DNA from: an uncultured Chlorobiota bacterium
GTDB taxonomy: Bacteria > Bacteroidota > Ignavibacteria > UBA10030 > UBA6906
Length of the DNA: 64,000 nucleotides
NCBI GenBank assembly: GCA_900696645.1
Contig: CAADGV010000021.1
Coordinates: forward strand, 137,040 to 201,039
Direction of reading: 5' to 3'
The position numbers and the translations under genes are program-made. The notes beneath the pieces are model-generated. The model did no database searches. It saw only the letters and a program-made list of their open reading frames with translations, and was not told the DNA's origin. Every line of letters begins with the position of its first letter. Position 1 is the stretch's first letter. Of the stretch, positions 1 through 8,648 are shown one piece after another.

Positions 1-91
1 CGCCGTCGAGAATCGAGAACGATATGTCCTTCAGAACAATCTTCGGACCGTAACCCAGCGTCGCATTGCGAAATTGAATCAGTGGTTGCAT
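1..91 (-). CDS. ABC transporter ATP-binding protein, N-terminal fragment
   Basis: The first 30 codons of a minus-strand gene that runs off the left edge. The ATG at 91 opens MQPLIQFRNATLGYGPKIVL and continues KDISFSILDG, the beta-strand and A-loop start typical of ABC ATPases (the aromatic in LGYG stacks on adenine). The Walker A motif would lie just outside the window. It begins 9 bp after the stop of a ZnuA-like binding protein on the same strand, so it is most likely the ATPase of that zinc/manganese importer (ZnuC/MntB role). Family and strand are clear; metal specificity is inferred only from the neighbour. Confidence 0.8.
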   Translation of the reverse strand, partial: MQPLIQFRNATLGYGPKIVLKDISFSILDG

Positions 92-100
92 TGCAGGTCC

Positions 101-979
101 TTATTTCAATGCCTCAACGAGTGTACGAATATTGTAGTCCATCATCGAAATGTAATCCCTCGCTTCATCAACTCCTCCCACGGAAGTCGGAAGCCGGAGC
201 ACCGTGGCCGAGGTTGAGCGCGCAATTTGCTGCGGGGCGCTTGCATCATAGAACGGCTCGACAACAATCGCCTTGATGTTTCCCGCCCTCACTTTTTGGA
301 TGAGTTGCGCCGTGTGGCCTGGCGACGGCTGTATGCCGGGCTTCGGCTCAACCTGATCAACGACGTCGAGGCCCAACCAAGCTGCAAAATACGACCAGCT
401 TTTGTGAAAGGTGATGAGTTTTGCGCCTTTGAGCGGCCTCATCGCGTCTTCCCACTCCGTAATCTTCGTATCAAGCTTTTTCAGAAATGCCTCAGCGTTT
501 GTGCGAAAGAACTGCTCATCGGCGGGAGAGGATTTGATGAGAGACGCGACGATCTCGTTGACGATGGCTCGAATATTTCGCGGATCAAGCCAGTAATGCG
601 GATTACCGTACCGATGAACATCTCCCTGGCTTGCGTCAACTTTGTCGGGCACTTCCAGCTTGTGGATGGATTTTGAAAGATTGACAACGTCGAGGCGGGC
701 ATTGCGTGAGCCGTCAATAATCTGCGGGGCCCACATCTCCAACTCCATTCCAATCATGAGAAACACGTCGGCCGATTTCAGCTTCATCATGTAGCTCGGT
801 TTCACTTCCACAAAATGCGGGTTCTGATCTCCGCGAACGATGTGATCAACCGTAACTTTGTCGCCTCCAATCTGCCGGGCAAAATCGGCAAGATCGGGAA
901 GCGTGGTGACGACGCGGACTGTTGCGTGTGCGACAATCGGCAGGGTCATCATAGCAAGAACTGCAAGTATCTTCTTCAT
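101..979 (-). CDS. znuA: Periplasmic metal-binding protein of a zinc/manganese ABC importer (ZnuA-like)
   Basis: About 293 residues, the usual size for cluster A-I binding proteins. A signal peptide (MKKILAVLAMMTLPIVAHA) is followed by the fold's hallmark segments: QNPHF near residue 55, NPHYWLDP near 130, FHKSW near 195 and VEPFYD near 255, which hold the His and acidic metal ligands. The His-rich loop common in zinc-specific members is short here, so Zn versus Mn cannot be decided. The ATG at 979 is preferred because AAAGGA lies 8 nt upstream; an ATG at 985 is too close to that site. It sits between an outer-membrane protein gene and the ABC ATPase, and probably delivers metal to the ABC permease. 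Confidence 0.88.
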   Translation of the reverse strand: MKKILAVLAMMTLPIVAHATVRVVTTLPDLADFARQIGGDKVTVDHIVRGDQNPHFVEVKPSYMMKLKSADVFLMIGMELEMWAPQIIDGSRNARLDVVNLSKSIHKLEVPDKVDASQGDVHRYGNPHYWLDPRNIRAIVNEIVASLIKSSPADEQFFRTNAEAFLKKLDTKITEWEDAMRPLKGAKLITFHKSWSYFAAWLGLDVVDQVEPKPGIQPSPGHTAQLIQKVRAGNIKAIVVEPFYDASAPQQIARSTSATVLRLPTSVGGVDEARDYISMMDYNIRTLVEALK

Positions 980-998
980 GTTCATAGTCCTTTCACTG

Positions 999-2129
999 TT
1001 AGAAGGGATGCGCTTTATGCGGACCCAGCGAGAACAGCACCTGTAATGCAATCGAGTTTACCGACTGACTTACTCCGGCAATGTCCGTTCTGGTGTTTTG
1101 ATACTGCAAACGAAGGCCCAGTGTTTCTTCAACAGGATAGTAACCGAAGAACACGGCGATAGCCCGCGCTTTGTCATCATCGTCGTATGGTGATTGGCTC
1201 CAATCGAAGCGGGCACCGACGCTGTACGTTTTCAAGAACTGATAGTCGGCAAAGATGTACATGCCGGACGTTTTAATACTGCGTCGTTCCGGATTGCCGG
1301 CATCATCAACAAACTGGTTGAACTCGCGGTCTTGACGGCCTTTTCTGGTGTTGAACAGATATTCTCCCTGCAGCGTGAGCGACGTGTACATGTCGGGTTT
1401 ATACTTGTATTTGAAATCGAAATTCCAATACCAGAACCGGTCGCGGTTGTACGGATCGTGAATGCCGGTGTACATGCTGATGCCGGTTTCAAGATCGCTG
1501 TAATCGGTCAGCGTGAAGAAACTCATCACGCGTCCCGACGTTGCATAGGTCGGCTTGGCTTCAGTGGTATCCTCAATTCCGGTCGCTTCGCCGATCGATG
1601 TTCCTCTGAGCAGATCGAAGGTGAGTTTAGTGTAGATGTTGCCGGTAGGAAGCAATGTGCTGACCGACAGGCCGAGATCGTTCAGTCCCTCGTCTCCGAA
1701 GAACCGTTCCTGCGAAAGGGGTTGTGTCACAAATGCCCATTGATGCGGGTGCATCATGTTGATCTTGCCAAAGTCAACCCGGTACTTTCCCAGCCGTACG
1801 TTCAGGTCAAGCGGCAAGCCGCGGAATACTGTTGCGTATGCTTCTTCCAGACTGAAATCAACATGATCACCGTTGTGACTGTGCATCGCCAGGACAACAT
1901 CGGCGCGTGAAAACGGATTGAGATACGATGACACGACAAGCTCGAGTTCCTGGAAACGGAAATCGGGGCGGCTGAATTCGCGAACGCCGTCTGCCAAGCG
2001 TTCTCCATCATGTGAATCAATGATGAAACGCGGGATAACACTGATATCGGGATTAAGAGATGTTTGAGCATTGCCGGAAACGAACACAAGCGCGAGCAAT
2101 GCCCCTGCACAAATTGCATGACGAAGCAT
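999..2129 (-). CDS. Outer-membrane beta-barrel protein of the metal-uptake operon
   Basis: A 376-residue protein with a signal peptide (cleavage likely after VSGNAQ), alternating amphipathic strands, and a terminal Phe (HKAHPF), as expected for a Bam-dependent barrel. Exposed His clusters occur (MHSHNGDHVDF near residue 83; MMHPHQW near 128), fitting a metal-linked pore. The start has a strong ribosome site (AAGGAGG, 5 nt spacer). It lies 20 bp upstream of the ZnuA-like gene on the same strand, so the three genes probably form one operon that moves metal across both membranes. No TonB box or plug domain is visible, so it is a porin-like barrel. Function is inferred from context. Confidence 0.72.
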   Translation of the reverse strand: MLRHAICAGALLALVFVSGNAQTSLNPDISVIPRFIIDSHDGERLADGVREFSRPDFRFQELELVVSSYLNPFSRADVVLAMHSHNGDHVDFSLEEAYATVFRGLPLDLNVRLGKYRVDFGKINMMHPHQWAFVTQPLSQERFFGDEGLNDLGLSVSTLLPTGNIYTKLTFDLLRGTSIGEATGIEDTTEAKPTYATSGRVMSFFTLTDYSDLETGISMYTGIHDPYNRDRFWYWNFDFKYKYKPDMYTSLTLQGEYLFNTRKGRQDREFNQFVDDAGNPERRSIKTSGMYIFADYQFLKTYSVGARFDWSQSPYDDDDKARAIAVFFGYYPVEETLGLRLQYQNTRTDIAGVSQSVNSIALQVLFSLGPHKAHPF

Positions 2130-2151
2130 AAAATCCTCCTTATTGGATTAC

Positions 2152-2172
2152 TTACGATAATTGGAAGCGTAA
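2152..2172. promoter_or_regulatory. Candidate Fur/Zur-family operator upstream of the metal-uptake operon
   Basis: A 7-7-7 inverted repeat: TTACGAT, seven-base centre AATTGGA, then AGCGTAA; six of seven arm positions are complementary. It lies 23-43 bp upstream of the barrel gene's ATG, where a repressor would block transcription. Its size and position fit a Fur-family metal repressor box, but the sequence is not a textbook Zur box and no regulator gene is in the window. Low-confidence prediction. Confidence 0.3.
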
Positions 2173-2186
2173 AAGAACAGGAGAAG

Positions 2187-2534
2187 TTATGCGAAAGGCG
2201 GGCCGCGCTTGCCGGAATAAACTACATCTGTTTCAACTGTTTGCCCGGTATGCGAAGGGAATATGGCAATGGAAACAACGGCAGCATCAAATGTGAATGA
2301 GCGGCTGACATCAGCGGAAAAACGTTGCGCAAACTGTGAGCAGGCAAGGCAATGACGCGCCTGATCGAGCGGGACGTGAATTTCCCTGGCGCCGCAGTCG
2401 TGGCTGGAGAGAACCGGCTCCGAATGCAGCGGCAGGTTTGCGTGATCGTGGTGGGCCAGATCGACCAGCGTGTTGCCAAGGAGGTACCCCAGAATGGCAA
2501 AAACGGAGAACGTATGTCGTAAGAACAAAGCCAT
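2187..2534 (-). CDS. Small secreted His/Cys-rich protein, metal-linked
   Basis: About 115 residues from the ATG at 2534 (a TTG at 2576 would add 14; neither has a clear ribosome site). A hydrophobic N-terminal helix (FSVFAILGYLLGN) is followed by a His/Cys-rich segment: DLAHHDHANLPLH, then SSHDCGAREIHVP and ARHCLACSQF. The tail ends in KRGPPFA. The pattern resembles small periplasmic proteins found beside metal efflux and TonB receptor genes, of the DUF2946/DUF6660 type, but I cannot assign it firmly. It lies between a receptor remnant and the metal-uptake operon, on the same strand. A role in periplasmic metal binding is an inference. Confidence 0.6.
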   Translation of the reverse strand: MALFLRHTFSVFAILGYLLGNTLVDLAHHDHANLPLHSEPVLSSHDCGAREIHVPLDQARHCLACSQFAQRFSADVSRSFTFDAAVVSIAIFPSHTGQTVETDVVYSGKRGPPFA

Positions 2535-2579
2535 TGCGTGTAGAATATATGCGAAGCGGGGGCGAGAAACAAGCAACGT

Positions 2580-2723
2580 CTACAATCGTATCTTCACTCC
2601 GCCGTTCATCACAAACCCGTCCACGGGGGCAAAGAGGTCGTTGAAAATCGGATTCGTGATTGTGCCTGTGTAAATGCTGCCGTATCGTGTCAGACACACA
2701 AATGGTTCGATCTGAGCTATCAT
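2580..2723 (-). pseudogene. C-terminal remnant of a probable TonB-dependent receptor
   Basis: An open stretch of 47 codons ending in TAG at 2580-2582. The translation includes IEPFVCLTRYGSIYTG and, further on, NPIFNDLFAPVDG and NGGVKIRL, which resembles the last beta-strands of TonB-dependent receptors. Nothing upstream in any frame extends it: the czcA stop lies just 18 bp before its first ATG. It therefore looks like the 3' stub of a receptor gene whose body was deleted. It has no plausible ribosome site of its own. The family call rests on pattern recognition only; it could be the end of another barrel type. Confidence 0.45.
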
Positions 2724-2740
2724 GGGCAGGGGCTCAGTCC

Positions 2741-5700
2741 CTACTCGGTTTTTGCTGTCTTCCGCCTTGACTCAATCATGCTGTATATCAACGGCAGCGC
2801 AAACATTGTCAACAATGTTGACGTTATCAACCCCCCTATGACAACCGTTGCCAACGGTCGCTGCACTTCAGCACCAGTCCCATGAGAAAGTGCCATGGGA
2901 ATGAAACCGAGGCTTGCAACGAGTGCGGTCATTAGCACGGGACGTAACCGGTCTGATGCGCCTTTGATGACTGCAAACATCAGCTCGTGACCTTCCTTCA
3001 GAAGTTGGTTGATGTGGGAGATCATCACCACGCCATTGAGGACTGCGACTCCAAACAGTGCGATGAATCCGATCGAAGCAGACACACTCAGGGGAAGGTC
3101 ACGGATGAACAGGGCTACCACTCCTCCGCATAACGCAAAGGGGAGATTCAGCAAGATGAGAAGCGAGTGGCGCAAGTTTCCGAAGGTCGTAAACAACAGG
3201 ACAAAGATGATGAAAATGGACAATGGGACAACAACCAGCAGGCGTTGTGTGGCACTCTCTTGATGCTCGAATTGACCGCCCCAGGTAATGTAGTACCCGG
3301 CAGGCAAGCTCACTGAGCGCTCAATACGCTGCTTTGCTTCTGCGACAAAAGTCCCGATGTCGGTTCCACGAACATTGCATTCGACGACTATCCTTCGCTG
3401 CCCGAACTCACGGCTCACCTGCACCGGCCCTTCCTCAGCAACGATGTGGGCGACTTGTTTCAAGGGTATTGTTCCACCGCTCGGCAAGCTGACAAGGGTA
3501 TTCTCGATACCCTGGATGTCTCCTCGAACACTCTCAGGATAACGGACAAGCACCCCATATCTTGCCTGGCCTTCGATGACTTCTGTGGCAATCTTCCCGC
3601 CGATAGCGGTCTCAATGACACGCTGAACATCGGCGACATTCAGGGCGTAGCGTGCGATGGCGGCACGGTCAACATAGATGTTCAGATATGTTTGTCCTGC
3701 AACCTGCTCAGTCGATACATCGGCTGCTCCGGGAACGGTACGAACGATGTCGGCGATCTGATCCGCCTTCTCTTTGAGGATTGTGAGATCGTCCCCGAAA
3801 AGCTTGATGGCAATATCAGACTTAACTCCGGTGACAAGCTCGTCAACACGCATGGCGATTGGCTGTGTGACATTGTAGTTCACGCCCGGAATGTGCTCCA
3901 GTTCTTTGACCATCTTATTCACAAGCTCTTCTTTGGTTTTCGCGGTCTTCCATTCCGATTTGGGTTTGAGGGTCACATAAATGTCGCTCAGGTTTACTCC
4001 CATGGGATCCGTGGCTATGTCTGGACGACCCAAACGACCTACCACGAATTCCACTTCCGGAAACTGCATAATGATCTGCTGGATCTTCTTCTCCATCTCA
4101 ATGGATTCTGTCAGCGAGATGCTCGGCATGCGGATCGGCTGAATGAGAATGGAACCTTCATCTAACTCGGGAATGAACTCTGTCCCGAGGCTCGGAACCA
4201 AAGCAAACGAGCCAACAAGAACCGCAAGGGCAATAGTGAATGTGATTGTTTTACGCCTGACCGCTCTTTCGAGCAACGGCGTGTAAACCAAACGAATCCA
4301 GTGAATCAGCCTCGGTTCCTTGTGCGTTTTCTTTTCTCGCAACAGCAGACTGCTGACAACGGGAACGAATGTCAGCGTAAGTAACAGCGATCCTATCAAT
4401 GCAAGCCCCACCGTCAACGCCATCGGCTTGAACATCTTTCCTTCGATGCCCTCCAGCGTTAGAATGGGGATGTACACCGCTATAATGATGAGAATGCCAA
4501 AGAGTATTGGGCGCCCCACTTCTTTTGCTGCGCTGGAGATCAATTGCAGTTTGGTCTCGTCGGCTTCCTTGTGTGTCAGTCTGCGAGTGAAGTTCTCCAC
4601 CATCACCACAGAGCCGTCAACGATCATCCCAAAGTCAATTGCGCCAAGGCTCATCAGGTTGGCTGTCAATCCAAGCCATTCCATCCCGATAAATGCAAAC
4701 AGCATCGAAAGCGGGATAGTTGATGCGACGATGAGAGCAGCCCGAATGTCGCCAAGGAAAAGAAGCAGTACGGCAATTACAAGAAGTCCGCCTTCAACGA
4801 GGTTCGTGCGAACGGTGGTGATGGTCTTTTGAACAAGATCAGTTTGATCGTAGTACGGATGGATCTTGACATGCGGAGGAAGAGACTTGTTGATCTCTTC
4901 GACTTTTGCCTTGACACGCTGAATGACCTTCTGACTGTTCTCCCCTCTGAGCATCATTACAATGGCAGCACTCACCTCGCCACGACCCTGCATGACAACT
5001 GCTCCCTGCCGGTTTTCAGGTCCGATTGTCACCCGTGCAACGTTCCTGATGTATATAGGGGTGCCATGATCGTTCTTGACAACAATGTTCTCGAAGTCCT
5101 GCTCTTTGCTTGCAAGACCAATCCCCCGAATAATGTATTGCTCTGAGGCATGTTCGAGGTAGTTGCCGCCTGCGACGGAATTGCTTTTCTCCACAGCCTC
5201 AAACACCTCGTCGAGAGTAAGGTTGTAGCTCAACAGCTTGTTGGGATCCACGATGATATGATACTGCTTCACAAGTCCGCCGAAGCTGTTCACTTCCGTT
5301 ACGCCGGGCACTGTGCGCAGTTGTGGCTTGATGATCCAGTCCTGGATTGAGCGAAGTCCCATGAGGTCAAGACTATCGCTTTCAAGGAAGTACTGGTAGA
5401 TTTCTCCCATCCCCGAAGCGATTGGCCCCATCTCCGGTTCGGGAACCGTCGGAGGGAGAGACTGCCTTGCTTTCTGGAGTCGTTCAAGAACAAGTTGCCG
5501 AGCGAAATAGATATCCACGCCATCTTCAAACACAACCGTTATCACGCTCAACCCATACTTGGAAATTGACCTGACTTCGGTGAGGCGAGGAAGGCCGTTC
5601 ATTGCCACCTCGATGGGGAAGGTGACAAGCTTCTCCACCTCGACGGGGGAAAGCCCGTGTGCTTCGGCAATGATTTGCACTTGAACATTCGTCACATCGG

Positions 5701-5818
5701 GGAACGCATCAATGGGAATGTTGTTCAGCGAATACAACCCGAGAGCGGCAAGCAGGATTGTCATTGCAGCAACGAGCAAGCGCTGCTTGAGAGCAAAGTC
5801 TATTATTCGATCAATCAT
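2741..5818 (-). CDS. czcA: RND heavy-metal efflux pump, inner-membrane component (CzcA type)
   Basis: A full-length 1025-residue HME-family RND pump with twelve expected membrane helices and two large periplasmic loops. The proton-relay motif in helix 4, DFGMIVDGSVVMVEN (residues about 395-409), keeps the Asp-Asp-Glu set of the CzcA/divalent group and differs from the copper/silver CusA form. N-terminal PIDAFPDVTNVQV is the normal family start. It uses the proton gradient to export Zn, Co, Cd or similar ions through the membrane-fusion and outer-membrane partners encoded just upstream (15 bp from the czcB stop). It is the last gene of a C-B-A operon. The exact metal is not decidable from sequence. 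Confidence 0.93.
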   Translation of the reverse strand: MIDRIIDFALKQRLLVAAMTILLAALGLYSLNNIPIDAFPDVTNVQVQIIAEAHGLSPVEVEKLVTFPIEVAMNGLPRLTEVRSISKYGLSVITVVFEDGVDIYFARQLVLERLQKARQSLPPTVPEPEMGPIASGMGEIYQYFLESDSLDLMGLRSIQDWIIKPQLRTVPGVTEVNSFGGLVKQYHIIVDPNKLLSYNLTLDEVFEAVEKSNSVAGGNYLEHASEQYIIRGIGLASKEQDFENIVVKNDHGTPIYIRNVARVTIGPENRQGAVVMQGRGEVSAAIVMMLRGENSQKVIQRVKAKVEEINKSLPPHVKIHPYYDQTDLVQKTITTVRTNLVEGGLLVIAVLLLFLGDIRAALIVASTIPLSMLFAFIGMEWLGLTANLMSLGAIDFGMIVDGSVVMVENFTRRLTHKEADETKLQLISSAAKEVGRPILFGILIIIAVYIPILTLEGIEGKMFKPMALTVGLALIGSLLLTLTFVPVVSSLLLREKKTHKEPRLIHWIRLVYTPLLERAVRRKTITFTIALAVLVGSFALVPSLGTEFIPELDEGSILIQPIRMPSISLTESIEMEKKIQQIIMQFPEVEFVVGRLGRPDIATDPMGVNLSDIYVTLKPKSEWKTAKTKEELVNKMVKELEHIPGVNYNVTQPIAMRVDELVTGVKSDIAIKLFGDDLTILKEKADQIADIVRTVPGAADVSTEQVAGQTYLNIYVDRAAIARYALNVADVQRVIETAIGGKIATEVIEGQARYGVLVRYPESVRGDIQGIENTLVSLPSGGTIPLKQVAHIVAEEGPVQVSREFGQRRIVVECNVRGTDIGTFVAEAKQRIERSVSLPAGYYITWGGQFEHQESATQRLLVVVPLSIFIIFVLLFTTFGNLRHSLLILLNLPFALCGGVVALFIRDLPLSVSASIGFIALFGVAVLNGVVMISHINQLLKEGHELMFAVIKGASDRLRPVLMTALVASLGFIPMALSHGTGAEVQRPLATVVIGGLITSTLLTMFALPLIYSMIESRRKTAKTE

Positions 5819-5833
5819 TTGATTCTCCGACGA

Positions 5834-6952
5834 CTAATGTTCTTCACCAAACGTTTCCTTGGCAAGCTCCGACTTGAGGAAGAAGCCGCCTTTGACAACA
5901 ATTCTCTCTCCCACAAGCAAGCCGTCAAGAACCTCGGCAAACTCTCTTGTCTCAACTCCGGTGCGAACATCCCGGCGTTCAAATGTTGTATCATTCAGAG
6001 CGATGAAGACAAAATGCTTCTCGGTTTCTCCGAGAAGTGCGCTTGCCGGAATCTTGATCGTCTCTTTCCCGAATTGGGTCTGGACGTTTACCGTGCAGAA
6101 CATCTCCGGCTTGAGTCTCCCGCGCTTGTTTGGAACGTCGACTCGTGCCTTTACGGTTCGGGTTCTCTCGTCCAGCACATTGTAGATTGTTGAGATCGAC
6201 CCCGGGAAGGAATCGGGATATGCAGCGACGATCACAAATGCTTTCATTCCTGCACGCACAAGGGGGAGGTCCTTCTCATAGAGGTCGGCAAGTACCCACA
6301 GTGTCGAAAGGTCTGCAAGCTCAAAAAGCTCAGTGCCAACTTGCACATAGGCGCCACGACGAACATTGCTCTTGATGATGGTTCCTGCGAAGGGTGCTCG
6401 AATGTGAAGATGTGATTGAGGAACCCGGTTGACTTCCAGGTCATCCACCTCTGCATCGCTCAAACCGATGACGATAAGTTTTTGCTTTGCTGACTCGTAG
6501 ATTGCCCTTGCCGCCACGCTGTCATCACTCGCTTTGGACCGAGAACGTTTCCAACGCTCGGATGCCTGCAGGAATTCGTTCTGCAATGACAGGAATTCCT
6601 GGCTGAACAGTTCGAGAAGAACTGCGTCCTTGCCAGCGTAGTCATTGGTGAAGGCAGAGACATTTTCTATTCTTCCGCTGACACGGGCGGTGATTTGAGC
6701 AAGGTGACGCTCGTCGAAGCTGACATTGCCGGGCAGTGAAAGTGGAACAGCGACGGACTTTCTTTGAACAGACTCGACTTTTATCCCGGCATGGAAAACC
6801 TTGTGCCTGTCGAGATGAACAACTGTTCCCGCAGCTTCCTCCTTCATGTGTTCATTGTGGTCTTCGTCTGACTCTTTGGCTTGTTGCCGACAACCCGAAA
6901 GGGTAATGACTGCAGCAAGCGTAATGGCAAGTGCGTATGTCGTGTATGTCAT
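5834..6952 (-). CDS. czcB: RND efflux periplasmic adaptor lipoprotein (CzcB type)
   Basis: 372 residues from the ATG at 6952, chosen because AGGAG lies 7 nt upstream; a TTG at 6958 is less likely. The signal peptide ends in a lipobox (LSGC), followed by an acidic and His-containing linker (DEDHNEHMKEE) that may bind metal. Then come the adaptor's barrel-sandwich (lipoyl-like) halves flanking an alpha-hairpin (about residues 100-180), and the beta-barrel and membrane-proximal domains. It links the CzcA-type pump to the outer-membrane channel. The start follows the czcC stop by 2 bp (TGA at 6955-6957), implying translational coupling. Confidence 0.92.
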   Translation of the reverse strand: MTYTTYALAITLAAVITLSGCRQQAKESDEDHNEHMKEEAAGTVVHLDRHKVFHAGIKVESVQRKSVAVPLSLPGNVSFDERHLAQITARVSGRIENVSAFTNDYAGKDAVLLELFSQEFLSLQNEFLQASERWKRSRSKASDDSVAARAIYESAKQKLIVIGLSDAEVDDLEVNRVPQSHLHIRAPFAGTIIKSNVRRGAYVQVGTELFELADLSTLWVLADLYEKDLPLVRAGMKAFVIVAAYPDSFPGSISTIYNVLDERTRTVKARVDVPNKRGRLKPEMFCTVNVQTQFGKETIKIPASALLGETEKHFVFIALNDTTFERRDVRTGVETREFAEVLDGLLVGERIVVKGGFFLKSELAKETFGEEH

Positions 6953-6954
6953 GC

Positions 6955-8217
6955 TCAATCTCCTGAAGAAAACAAAGTGTCAAAGGGCAATTCACCGGAC
7001 GCTTCCAATGCGGCAAGTGCTGCGGCGTGGTTGTACATCGCTCGAAGATGTTCGACTTGCGTTGCCTGATACGTGCGATAGATATCAAGCAAGTTGAGAA
7101 TGTCTAGCTGGCTGTTCTGATACTGATTGATGGCGCTGGAGAGAATGTCGTCAGCATCCGCAAGAAGCGACGTATCGAAGGTGATCAATTGAGATTGCGT
7201 GGTTTTGACCGCCTCGATTGCGTTGCGAATGCTTGCCTGCACCTGCAACGCTACGGCGTTCTGGTTCAATCTCGCAGCATCCCCGAGCACACGAGCTTCT
7301 TGAACTTGCCCGGCAGGTTCCTGCCAGAACCAGAGAGGGAGAGTCGCCTTTAATTCGATCCCCCACAATGGAGCAACACTTCCACGGCGCTGATGTGCAA
7401 GACCAAGCTGGAAGTCCGGTAAGTATGTTGTCCTTGCCAGAGAGAGTATTTGGTCTTGGCGTTGGATACCAAGCTCTGCAATTCGCATTGTGGAGCTACG
7501 CTCACTGAGTGAAGCGGCGACCGAGTCGAGGTTCAAATGCAAAGGCAGCGTAGGGAAGTCATCGATGAGCACGATTGGCTGTTCAGCATCTCTGCCTAAG
7601 AGGAGATTGAGTTCATGCTTGTGTCGCTGCTGCTCTCGTTGCGCTTCGATGATATCATTCGTCAACCGTGCATGTTCGACTTTGGCTCGAAGGATTTCAA
7701 GGTACGAACTCGTCCCGGCCTGGTACTTTGCATTGAGCTGTTCCTGGAGGTCTCGGAAAAGAATGATCTGCCGGTCCAGATTCTTGACAACCCTTTGACT
7801 TAGGAGCAATCGGAAGTATGTCTGTTTTACCTCAGCGGCAATGAGAACAACTGCCCTGCCATAGCGAAGACGTGCAACTTGCACCTCGGTTGAGGCGACG
7901 TCAATCCTTGCGCTCCTCTTGGTTGGGAACTCAATTGGTTGGGTGATGCTGATGTCTCTTTCGTTGGCCTCGTTCGGTTTGAGAATAGATTGACTTTCGT
8001 TCCAGGCAACGCCAAGTTCAGGATTTGGAATTCGTCCCGCCTGCAAGATGCGGGCGTCCGCAACTTCCTGAAACTTGCCGGCTTTGAGAACCGTTGGATT
8101 GTTCTGTAGTGCCACGATGATGGCATCAGAGAGGGAGAGTCGATCCTGGGTTTGTGCCCGTGCGGACATTGTGCCCATGAGCAAAAGCAATCCCGCCCGA
8201 ATGAAATACATTCTCAA
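6955..8217 (-). CDS. czcC: Outer-membrane efflux channel (TolC/CzcC family)
   Basis: About 420 residues with a signal peptide (cleavage near MSARAQ) and two OEP-family repeats of long alpha-helices, including LSLSDAIIVALQNNPTVLK near the N-terminus. It is the outer-membrane exit duct for the RND pump encoded downstream, and the first of the three efflux genes. A TTG at 8217 has GAGG 6 nt upstream, while the ATG at 8211 has no well-spaced site, so I chose the TTG; the difference is two residues. It probably shares a transcript with the small Cys-rich gene 93 bp upstream. Confidence 0.9.
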   Translation of the reverse strand: MRMYFIRAGLLLLMGTMSARAQTQDRLSLSDAIIVALQNNPTVLKAGKFQEVADARILQAGRIPNPELGVAWNESQSILKPNEANERDISITQPIEFPTKRSARIDVASTEVQVARLRYGRAVVLIAAEVKQTYFRLLLSQRVVKNLDRQIILFRDLQEQLNAKYQAGTSSYLEILRAKVEHARLTNDIIEAQREQQRHKHELNLLLGRDAEQPIVLIDDFPTLPLHLNLDSVAASLSERSSTMRIAELGIQRQDQILSLARTTYLPDFQLGLAHQRRGSVAPLWGIELKATLPLWFWQEPAGQVQEARVLGDAARLNQNAVALQVQASIRNAIEAVKTTQSQLITFDTSLLADADDILSSAINQYQNSQLDILNLLDIYRTYQATQVEHLRAMYNHAAALAALEASGELPFDTLFSSGD

Positions 8218-8310
8218 GGCGAACCTCGCTGCAAAGTGATAATTAGTTGAATAACTGAGATTATGGAGTTGGTCGTCGTATGCGACTGAGCAACTCCCGT
8301 AGGAATCTGC

Positions 8311-8637
8311 TTACGCAGTTATGGGAGGGCGAAACACCGACTTCTTTGGCGGTGAAGGAACCGTGAAAGAGAAAGAGGCGAAAGGCGGTTCAGCAGCCTG
8401 CGCGTAGCTGGGGGTGGCCGTTCTATGCACGACCGCAGGAACGTGACAGACACAAGAGCAAGCAGAAGAGCCCATAGTAGATGGAGACTTTGTTGAGGAA
8501 TCATGATTCCCCGACAGTGAACACACTAACGAGCTGCAACTATTCTCTGTTGTCCCATTCAGACAATCGGTATCGCCACACCAAACGATTGAGGCTGTAA
8601 AGCAAAAAAAGATAAGTATTTGGCTGAAAGTCATCAT
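8311..8637 (-). CDS. Small secreted Cys-rich protein at the head of the efflux operon
   Basis: 108 residues with an N-terminal signal-like helix (MMTFSQILIFFCFTASIVWC), then scattered Cys (DTDCLNG, NSCSSLVCS) and a dense CSCVCHVPAVVH segment near residue 62. The tail ends VFRPPITA, similar to the KRGPPFA end of the other small protein at 2187-2534. It resembles DUF6660-like proteins that sit next to metal efflux pumps in Bacteroidota. No Shine-Dalgarno is visible, but a good promoter lies so close that the transcript would be nearly leaderless. A periplasmic metal-binding or sensing role is inferred. Confidence 0.6.
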   Translation of the reverse strand: MMTFSQILIFFCFTASIVWCGDTDCLNGTTENSCSSLVCSLSGNHDSSTKSPSTMGSSACSCVCHVPAVVHRTATPSYAQAAEPPFASFSFTVPSPPKKSVFRPPITA

Positions 8638-8648
8638 AAGACTAAAGG

